A stretch of 64,000 nucleotides of DNA from Rhipidocladum racemiflorum (Eukaryota > Streptophyta > Magnoliopsida > Poales > Poaceae). Numbering within the stretch: the first letter of the stretch is position 1; each line of letters starts with the position of its first letter. This document shows positions 55,801 through 64,000 of the stretch, piece by piece. Made by a program: the position numbers and the translations under genes. The notes below the pieces were generated by a model. The model had not been told where the DNA came from. It saw nothing but the letters and a program-made list of their open reading frames with translations, and ran no database searches. The DNA is taken from NCBI GenBank assembly GCA_036346355.1, contig CM070572.1, positions 37,299,944 through 37,363,943 of the forward strand, written 5' to 3'.

Positions 55801-57436
55801 TGATCAGAGCAAGGAGAGACACTGTAAAGAGCAACGAGGAGGCGCTAAACAAATGAATAATTACAATACTACTCCAAGTATGATTTTTACTATCACTACT
55901 ACCGGTGGAAGTAAAACTTAATCTTAACTAATCTGATCCGTTAGATCAAATAAAATAAATGGCTAATATTCAATATTGTCCGCCGTAAAAGAGCTCTGGA
56001 GAATAAGCAAAGGGAAATGAATTAGTGCAAACTAACACCTAAAATTATTTTTTTATTTTATTAATTCTGAAAATTAGTAAAATAATAATCAAATATAAAG
56101 AATTAATCTATAATAATTGATCTAAAATCATAAAAGAAAACTATATTAAACATGCAAACTAGAAAGCAATTATACGCAAAGAATAATTAGTAGATTAAAA
56201 TTCATACTCACTAATTTTTCATAAAAAAACATGCATAAAGATTTTATTACTAAAAGCACAACCCTTAAATAACCTGTCAAATTCTTCTTCTCTTTATCTC
56301 TAAGTTTCTTTTCTTCTTCTTCCTCCGATCTCTCTCTCTCACTCGCGTTGATAGCCGGCACTTTTGCGCAAACACTGTACCGCGCCATTAGCGTGTTCCT
56401 GTTGCACTGTAGCGGTCGCTGTAGTGTGTGCCCTGTAGCAGTGGTTTCTTTTCTTCCCTGTGCGCCGTGGAGTACTGTAGCAGCGATTTATTTTCTTCCC
56501 TCGGCGCCGCCGCCAGAGACTCTGCTCTCTTTGTTTTTTTTGTACGGCTATCTCCAAAGAAACAGGAGGACCCACTCTTATAGTCTTATGCATTCTAAAC
56601 AAATTCTCCTCGTATTTATTTTAAGCAAATCCTAATTACTTATCTCTAGTTAAATACATGTATGTATATCCATGTAGCCCAATCACACATGACCTAATAC
56701 ATATATGTGTACGACCCAAAACTCACACATCTATACGTCCTGCCTCCTGTACCTGTGACCTCGCGTCCCATATGCACCTCTACGACAAACCACACGGTAC
56801 GTCAGTACCTTCTTGTTCTTCTAAAAACATTATTTTCCGTCCGTCACAAATATTGTTGTCAATTAATCATCATACACTCATAAATATTATTGTCAATTAA
56901 TAAGGTCGGCGATGGCCGGATCCAACCGGGTAGAGGGTGATGGAGGTCGGATAGGCAAGGTCAGAGGGGGCAAGCTTCGGCGAGGTTGGCGGAGGCCAGC
57001 TCCAGCAAGGCGAATGCAATGACCACTGGGCCCGGGCGAGACCAAGGCGGCGGAAAAATGTGAGAGGAGAGTAGGAGAGGATGAGGTCATGAGGATGGTT
57101 AAATGACTAAGGCTTGTAGCATATATATTTGGACAATTATGTAAATTTAAATATTATAGCCGTTGAAATAGAAAAATTGGCGAGCTAGAATACAAATGTC
57201 AGACCACCACTTGTAGTCACCATGCTGTGTCCTAGAAGAAAATTTGGGGGAGTGACCTAAGCTGATGTGGAGTACTCTTCTCTCCCTGGGCCTACCATAC
57301 ATCATACATGCCCTTATAACCCCTGTTGGACACAAACAAATTTGGCATGTATAGGCCATTTTATTGGGATGATCATCTATGGTACAACATAAACGCAACG
57401 ATTTTCAATACACAGTCATATAAAAAGACAAATTTG
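55800..57436. other. Intergenic DNA without recognised genes
   Basis: It is AT-rich to 56280, followed by a TTCTTC/CTCTCT pyrimidine tract (56283-56342) and a stretch with several CTGTAGCAG and CACTGTAG motifs (56375-56480). TATTGTTGTCAATTAAT repeats (56851 and 56889). A G/A-rich stretch (56905-57085) carries no convincing frame. Confidence 0.4.
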
Positions 57437-57596
57437 GCTATAGGCAGGGGCGGATCCAGGCACCGGGCTGGTACAGAAAGCCTACTAAAATTCTACAAAA
57501 AATTATTGAAAAATCATTGAAAACAGATATTTAATCTAAGATCAGTTGGTCCAGTCCGGGGCTTGAGCCTGAACTAGCTCCGCCCCTGGCTATAGG
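57437..57596. mobile_element. hAT MITE, 144 bp, perfect duplication
   Basis: The element is 57445-57588, bounded by CAGGGGCGGATCCAGGC and the complement of CAGGGGCGGAGCTAG. GCTATAGG is duplicated at 57437-57444 and 57589-57596. It is a very short deletion derivative. Confidence 0.92.
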
Positions 57597-58043
57597 AGTA
57601 TAGGACACCGAACTTTTGTTTATTGTGGCTAGCTAACGGCCACAGCCGAGCCCCACTAACGTTAGGTTGGTTAGTCCATGGATATTTAAAGAATTTGATC
57701 CTTGACTTCTTGGCTATATATTAAGCCTTAAAAGTGGTCGATCATAACAACCAGCTACAACCATTAAAAAAAAAATCTTATCTTTGATGACCACAAACGA
57801 TGAATCCTTGTTACGATATAAACTGGCACCATGAATTCATACGTTTACAGAGGGTATAGCTAGTATACAAAGGGATGCAGATCGGGTCTGTGGTATGGGA
57901 AACACGGTGCATGCATGTGCTTGAACAAATATGGCGCTCTTAATTACCATGTATATATATGCTTAAGAGCCAAGCAAATTGTCCTATCATCATCATTTTC
58001 TAAAAGAGAAAGAAAAGAGCCACGAAGATTGAAGAGGCTAGCG
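57597..58043. other. Spacer, nothing recognised
   Basis: There is no coding frame of note and no terminal repeats. Confidence 0.4.
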
Positions 58044-58215
58044 GCTTGCGTCAGGGGCGGAGGACCACGTATGGTGGGGTATGGCACTCCGCCATACTGG
58101 CGTGTATCGCCAGATCTTTCTTAAAGACATATCCTGTCACGTGTATCTTTCGTCTATAAAAATAATGATTTCGCTATACCAGAATTTTTTTCCGTCCTCC
58201 GCTAATGGCTTGCGT
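58044..58215. mobile_element. hAT MITE, 156 bp
   Basis: The element is 58052-58207 with GCTTGCGT duplicated at 58044-58051 and 58208-58215. The ends are CAGGGGCGGAGGACC and the complement of CATTAGCGGAGGACGG. It encodes nothing. Confidence 0.9.
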
Positions 58216-58705
58216 GCAGATCGCTGTCCAACATATTTTCGAAGGACTCGTCATCATCCATGCACTGTACGTTACCCATGCATTGCCATCTTCCGCGGCC
58301 TTTTCTTTTCTTTTCCTGTTCCGTCGGTGTTTGGTGGATCATGGATGGAGTACGTGTGGCGACCGACGCACGAAGCGTAGCTATGGGCCTCCGTACGTAC
58401 CTGTTAGTGGGCCCTCGGTTCTTAAATAGGTCGGCTAGATTTGATTTTGTCGGTTAGTTCACGCTCACGCGTTGAATTTTTTTTAAATAATATTATTTTA
58501 ATAAATATTTACAAAAAATAATATGCTACCTAAAAAATAATAAAATAGCCCCCTTATCCATTCAAAATGGCGACATGGAGCCGATTCAGCTCTCTGTCGT
58601 CATTTCAAATGGATACATACAGAGAGTAAAACTGGGATTTCGCCTCTCTGTAGTCATTTGAAATAGCGACAGAGAGGCTATTTTGCCTTGACCGCGTCGG
58701 TAGAA

Positions 58706-58778
58706 AAAAGAAAAAGAAGAAGAGGGAGAGAAAGAAAGAAGAGGGGAAGAAGAAGAGGAAAAGTGGAGGAAAAAAAAA
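58706..58778 (+). repeat. Purine (GA) tract
   Basis: About 70 bp almost wholly of A and G (AGAAAAAGAAGAAGAGGGAG-like) precede the second MULE transposase. It could act as a GAGA-type promoter element, but this is inference. Confidence 0.7.
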
Positions 58779-58839
58779 CAGTCGCGGTCGTCCGCATGTA
58801 AATTTGTTATTCGTTTGAATTTAATTAGCTATTAGATTA

Positions 58840-58960
58840 ATTAGCGACTTAGCGATTAGATTAATTAGCGGTTTAGTGACTTAGCGACTTAGCGACTTAG
58901 CAATTAGATGAATTAGCGACTTAGCGGTTAGATGAATTAGCGACTTAGCCACTTGTAGTT
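58840..58960 (+). repeat. TTAGCGACTTAGCG short tandem repeats
   Basis: Units of 8 to 26 bp built from TTAGCGAC, GATTAGAT and GAATTAGCG repeat at least seven times. Confidence 0.8.
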
Positions 58961-59291
58961 AGACAGACGACTAGCAGTAATTTTTTTAGATACACGAGTT
59001 AACGATCAGATTAATTACTTTGGAGATTAGCTAAAAGTGTAGAATAGCAATACATTATTTAGATATACGATTTAGAGACCAGATTAATTAGGTTTGTAAG
59101 TAGTTAGCTGTGTTGAATAGCAATAATTTTTTAGATACACGATGTAGCGATCAGATTAATTAGTTTGGAGATTAGTTAGCTGCATGATAGTTGTCAGTTA
59201 AAAATAAATAAATTTATGTATGGCTGCAGCAGTTGTTTGAAGTAGTGTAGAGTAGGTTATCGTGGTACAAAGGTACAACGGTATTAAAAAT

Positions 59292-60869
59292 TTCGTGAAA
59301 TGCTTGACAGGTATGGATGAACGAGTGCAATTTACAATACATTACGAAGAAGGGGTTTCGCACATGGGTGTACAAGGGGTGGAACTAAGTTATTTTTCAC
59401 GTGTCATGGCTAGCCTATCACGTGCAGGGGAGCGTTCATGGAGCACGGTTAGAAGATGGTTATACCGAATATTTTCGTTGGACTATGAATTGCATATCTG
59501 AAGCTGCACGGAGTAGGGTGTCAGAAACAGGATTGCACATACTAGGAGTTAGTGGAACTGAAGGGGCGAAGTCATGGAGTTCGTATGTAAGAATAGCGAT
59601 TGAGAAAGGATGGCCATTAGTGTTGTTGTCGGAAGCATTTGAGAAAGCAGAGGGCATTCATGCGACACAGCAGGAGGTTGTTGGTGATGAAGCGGAGGAA
59701 GTTGGGGAGAGCAGCCAAGCTAGAGAATACATAGTGAGACATGATGTTAGTTCGGGTAAGGAGGCAGTGCAAGGTGAGGAAGCTGATGTTCCAATGGCAG
59801 AGGTGCAGGAACCAATGGGTGTGGCAGACAAGGGAGAACATATTGAATCGCTGGTGCAATCGATGGACGCAGAGAGATAGGACTACGAGGCTTTAATTAA
59901 CAACGAAGAGAATGAAGAGCCTTTCCCTGCAGAGTGGAATGAGTGTCGGTTCGATAGGCTGATGGTCAACGAGGGTGAAGATGTCACATGGGGGGATGAT
60001 CGGAATGAGGTGCAGCAAGGTGCAATTTACAAGAATAAGGATGAGGCGCATGAAGCAGCGATAGCATGGGCAGTGTCGCTACGTAGACCCTTTAAGGTTG
60101 CGAAGTCAGATCAATGGGTGTATGATGTCAAATGTCAGATGGAGGGTTGCCCACGGCGTGTCCATGCTTATCAGCCTAAGTGGGACACCATTTGGAAGTG
60201 TTCTATAGTCGTCCCGCACTCATGTGTGCTGACGGAGTCTACGAAATCGTATAGAAATATATCTTCAGGCTTTGTTGCGAATGCAATATACGGGTGATTG
60301 TGGGCAACCTCGATTTAGAGTCACGTGCCATCATAATTGCAATAGAGCAGAGGTTTCAGTACACCATAAGCTATACTAAAACATGGAGAGCGAAGCAAAA
60401 GGCATTGTAAGTAAGGTTTGGTACGTACGAAGGCTCCTATCAGAATTTGCTAGGTTTGCTTCAGGTGAGTAAGGAAAGGAATGCTGGGACTTATGTCGAT
60501 ATTTTTGAGTAGCCTTCGCAACGTTTCCCTGGGAAGATGGTACTCAAGCGAGTATTATTTGCTTTCAGGCCATGTATCAACGTGTTCAGACATTGTCGTC
60601 CGTTGTTTTGCGTGGACGGGATATTTCTGACCGGGAAGTACAAAGGCTAGATATTGACTACGATAGGAGTCGATGGCAACAATCAGGTTTTTCTCGTAGC
60701 GCTCGCATTCGTAAAGGATGAGAACACTGATAGTTGGCTTTGGTTTCTAAGGAACGTGAAAACCGATGTCGTGGATCAACGACATGGTGTGTGTGTCATA
60801 TACGATCGGCATCCCAGGCTATTGAAGGCCATCGTGCAGTTGCAGCAAGGAGACGTACCACACTTTTAA
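59292..60869 (+). pseudogene. Second MULE transposase, broken
   Basis: The gene begins after an acceptor (TTGACAG) with MDERVQFTIHYEEG at 59312. The frame shifts near 59500 into HILGVSGTEGAKSW and an acidic linker. TAG at 59878 is in frame. The MuDR DNA-binding region follows (KNKDEAHEAAIAWAVSLRR, then YDVKCQMEGCPRRVHAY, 60030-60180). Another shift at about 60296 leads to TWRAKQKAL and stops. The transposase core keeps CVDGIFLTGKYKG (first Asp, about 60612), ENTDSWLWFLRNVKT and VCVIYDRHPRLLKA (second Asp, about 60800), then ends PHF-stop at 60869. The third catalytic residue and the SWIM finger are missing. At least four stops or shifts make it inactive. Confidence 0.8.
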
Positions 60870-61140
60870 GTATTGCCCCACGGTTCAGAGGCCGTAAAAT
60901 TGTTGTATCGACTTTGCATATGAAATTGTTGTACTTCAAATTTAGTATATCGCATCGTTATATCTAATGAATGTATGGACTTTGTATATGTAACTGTTAT
61001 GTTCAATTTGTAATGTCAGATTGTCTTATTCTGATTTGGTATGTACTTATTTCATTTAAATTCTATTCTTTTTGCAATTGTTGTTTTCATTTTGTATGTA
61101 TATTCGAGTTGTACTAACATTAAACAATTGAATTGCAGGT

Positions 61141-61568
61141 ATGGCGTACTAGTTGCTTAACCCGGTGATAGACGCAACTCACCGAAGCTGCTTAGCCACC
61201 TTGCCACCACTGGACGGGGAGCTAGCGTTCGAGCTTAGCACCCTATGCTTACGCACCCCCATGAGAGCATAGAGGATTGATGAGCGGGGGATTCCGAGGT
61301 TAGTGCTCTAATCTCATAGTTTCATTATTACAATGTCTTGTATCTGTGCAACGATCGTACTTACAATATTTTCCTGCAGGCTTAGAGCGGCAGGGTTGCT
61401 TCCATTAGCCAGGATAGTGGAGGCGTAGCAGCAGACGCGCAAGATAGACGGGATGCCTCCAGGAGGTTCCCATATGACCAGAGATTACTGATCGCTCTGG
61501 AGGACCATTGGCACCTAGAGACGCATACGTTTCACCTACCGTGTGGTGAGATGACGCCCACACTGGAG
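61141..61568 (+). pseudogene. PMD protein fragment of the second MULE
   Basis: Exon 1 (61141-61299) reads MAY-stop and then LLNPVIDATHRSCLATLPP, with a further stop after LRTPMRA. After the intron (GTTAGTG to CCTGCAG, 61300-61380) the frame continues RAAGLLPLARIVEA and later LIALEDHWHLETHTFHLPCG, the PMD signature. It breaks at GEMTPTLE, where the hAT element begins at 61569. The sequence differs clearly from the PMD at 22170, so the two are not recent duplicates. Confidence 0.75.
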
Positions 61569-62645
61569 TAGGGATGAAAACGGTACGAAAACGGTCGGTA
61601 AATGACTGTTCTATTTCCATTTCCACATTTTTTACTGGTAACAAAAACAAAATCGGAAACTCTGGAAACGGATACAGAAACGGATAGTGACGGAAATGAA
61701 TGCGGAACGGAATGGAACGGATACGGAAATGAAAGCGGAAATTCCACAAGAACATAGTAGAGAATCACAATATACATAACCACAAGAACAATGTAGCACC
61801 TCCAAGGTGGACACAAGAATAATGTTCACTGGTATCACTAGAATTATGTTCACTGGTATCACTAGAACATAGTAGAGAATCACAATATACATGACCACAA
61901 GAACAATGTAGCACCTCCAAGGTGGACACAAGAATAATGTTCACTGGTATCACAAGAATTATGTTCACTGGTATCATTAGAAATTTTTTTCTCAAGTTTG
62001 TCACCGGAAGGCACGTTGTTTGTCTCCCATATCAGACCAATATGTTCTCATCCATATAATTATCATGGATATCCTCTTGCTCCACCAACTACAAAGGTTT
62101 AACACCCAAAAATTAGTATATTATTGTTCAATGTTCATTTATAATTTTCTGAAATTTATCTAGGATTTTCTGAAGTTTATAAATACCATTTTTCTATTTT
62201 TAGATTTATAAAATTAATTTGTTTATAAAAACAAAAACAAAATTATGCTGAAAATAATTTTCCTAGGTTCAAAATGTTCCAAAGTATTTTTGAGAATTTT
62301 TTCAGAATTTTTGAACTCTATTTAATATTTTATATAAAAACCATTTGTATTTATGAAATTATTTTAATTTGAAAATAAATATAAACTCTCCTTTCTCATT
62401 TTTGGGCCAAGCCCATTTCTCTTTCTGGCCCGTTTCTGTTTTTTAGTTTTCGGTTTCACTTATACGGAATTTTTGTTTCCATTTCCGTCGGAATTGGCTC
62501 TCTCGTTTCCGTTTCCGACAAAAAATTTCCGTTTCCGTTTCCGTACCGGTATTTTCCATTTTTATTTCTGAAAAAAGGCTTTTGTTTCTGTTTTTCTTCG
62601 GAACGGTCGGAAACTTTCCGTTCTGTTTTCACCTTTACACTGTCG
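61561..62645. mobile_element. hAT element, TAGGGATGAAAACGG type
   Basis: The element is about 61569-62637 (1,069 bp). The left end TAGGGATGAAAACGGTACG pairs with the complement of TAAAGGTGAAAACAGAACGG at the right. The 8 bp before it are CACTGGAG. After it CACT remains before a new LTR starts, so the right duplication was cut by that insertion. Both subterminal regions are rich in GGAAACGG/CCGTTTCC. A 115-bp segment starting AGAACATAG is tandemly repeated (61749 and 61864). There is no transposase. Confidence 0.75.
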
Positions 62646-64000
62646 GGACCCGAATTTGCAAATCCGGACCCTCTGTGTATTCAACACTAGTCCAGAAACG
62701 CGCTAGTGCACACAGTCTCAACATTGGTAAATATCACAATCATACTCAATGAATTAATAAGGTACCTTAAATAGTTAACCAAGGTGGTTGCTCGACCTTA
62801 GGGTCGAGTTACAAATATATGCCACGCAGGGTGAAAACTCAATAAGAGAGAAATAACTGCAGCGGAAAATAAGATAACTTTGTGGCGCCATCTAGTATAC
62901 CACAGGCAACTGACTGGGCTCGCTCCCTAGTTAGACGGTTCCTCTTGGAGCTCCTCCTCCAAAGCTGGTGTAGACTCTCCTTCAACTGGTGTTGTATTGT
63001 GGCAAGGGTGAGTACTTGGTACTCAGCAAGTCATGCACAGAATGCAAACTAATATACTACATGCATGGCTTAGTACAAAGAAATAGCTCCGGGTGTAATT
63101 GCAGTAAAACAGCATTTGACAAGTAACATAAGTAGATTCAAAAGCAGTAGAAACAAGTATAAGATCAATAACTTTTCCAGCAATTAAATAAACATCTCTT
63201 CCAATCCAAATCCACATTTCCATCAACATCATTATTAAACCAAACCCAACCTTTTAAGTCCAAGTTATTTTCAAGAGAATCTAACCCTTGACTGTAATTC
63301 CCGAGTGATGTCCAATACCGCGGACATGGCTATTCGAATAGATTTCACACTCTGCAGAGGTTATGCACTTTACCCACAAGATACAGCCAAACACCACAAA
63401 GGCGAGTGTCCGTAACAAAGTCTTTCGGAAACTTCTAACAGCACAAGTGGTCCTCCCCGGTGATTGCACACTAACCCTTCCCTTAGCGAAGGCGAAGTTT
63501 AGGCCAATCCACCATTAGATGGGTACCTAGCCGCAGCCCCGGTACGCTCCCCCGTATAACTACACAAAAGGTATAGTTGACATCCTGAGGTACCACAGGT
63601 ACGTTATTAGCAACTTAATCAACTAGGTCCGTCCCATTACAGACATGTGGTTGCACGTTTGACTCAGTTCAAAGGCTTGCAAGGTTAAGTCCTTAAGGTG
63701 ACCAGGGCAAGACTACCCGAAGAACCAAAACAACGTTCCCGGTGCCACAACTGGCCCACCCGATCATTCTTGCCACATGCCCCGGTCAAAATCTATTTAT
63801 CAAAGCCCCAGTTGATTACCATGCACCACGTGCCATCAATAATCATAACACATGATACTTCTTTCAAAACAGGTGCAGTATCTCATTAAGTCAAAATTAG
63901 CATTTGATTGTCCAAAGCATTTCACGTGGCAAGGCTAAGCATACTACATCGGTCTAACTACCCATGTTGGCAATTTAATAATGTCCAACTAATAATCCAC
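62641..64000 (-). mobile_element. LTR of a gypsy-type element, runs off the window
   Basis: It begins TGTCGGGACCCG, the reverse of a minus-strand LTR end. Its first 80 bp resemble the LTR at 40943 (CTCTGTGTATT, then ACTAGTCC and GTGCACACAG). A conserved block around GGCTATTCGAATAG and CTCTGCAGAGGT (63330-63362) is also at 41725. No coding sequence is present. The other end and the body lie beyond 64000. Confidence 0.7.

Larger units (their letters stand above)
58550..61568 (+). mobile_element. Second MULE (transposase plus PMD), decayed and truncated
   Basis: This is a separate MULE lineage with the same gene order as the large one. Its 5' region has AATGGCGACA and CAGAGAGG motifs in both orientations (58565-58680), a purine-only GA tract (58706-58778) and a run of TTAGCGACTTAG repeats (58845-58950). 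The exact left end and duplication cannot be fixed. The right end is lost where the hAT element at 61569 begins, inside the PMD signature. Confidence 0.7.

Noticed and set aside
56838..56870. Possible Stowaway MITE end (CCGTCCGTCACAAATATT)
   Set aside because: Only one end-like sequence is seen; no inverted partner or TA duplication could be placed.

Overview
The window is plant nuclear DNA, almost certainly from a grass. The evidence is nested LTR retrotransposons, CACTA, Mutator-like (MULE) and hAT transposons, spliceosomal GT-AG introns, and long AT-rich spacers. I see no intact ordinary host gene. The only host-like coding sequence is a broken bZIP fragment (55473-55800). The species cannot be named from the sequence alone.

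Layout. 1-5890: AT-rich DNA with a non-autonomous hAT element full of GC-rich degenerate repeats (2134-3999, 8-bp duplication CATAAGAG), a GGGCCTGTTTGG-type MITE (4461-4896) and a copia LTR remnant (5085-5332). 5892-14716: a CACTA element (3-bp duplication CGT) with palindromic subterminal repeats and a decayed Ulp1-protease-like gene, itself hit by a Ty3/gypsy element of which the pol tail and one long LTR remain (about 6640-11290). 14870-53950: a giant composite MULE with matching AT-rich terminal inverted repeats and a perfect 9-bp duplication, TGCTTTCGA. Its own content is about 15.5 kb. It was enlarged to 39 kb by two later LTR retrotransposons: a Tat-type gypsy (28778-39922, duplication GCCGC, on the minus strand) and a gag-only element with LTRs of about 4.8 kb (40943-53379, duplication AACTG, on the minus strand).

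The MULE carries four genes in one orientation: a MuDR-type transposase (19343-21967), a plant mobile domain (PMD) protein (22170-24802), a small GRF zinc-finger protein with a C-terminal membrane segment (25635-26173), and a second GRF zinc-finger protein with a charged coiled-coil tail (28628-40355, split by the Tat element). Upstream of the transposase are repeated exon-intron-exon modules with a 172-bp tandem array. Between the two GRF genes lies a 188-bp satellite of about ten units. The right end of the MULE is duplicated in tandem.

53960-64000: hAT MITEs (54416, 54954, 57445, 58052) and the bZIP fragment, then a second and more decayed MULE with the same transposase-then-PMD order (about 58550-61568). 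It is cut by a TAGGGATGAAAACGG-type hAT element (61569-62637), which is followed directly by an LTR that runs off the window (62641-64000).

Order of events inferred from nesting: the CACTA and the MULE entered older DNA 144 bp apart; the gypsy fragment lies within the CACTA; the Tat and long-LTR elements then entered the MULE. Most genes carry frameshifts or stops. Several are single-base differences that could be either real decay or assembly error.
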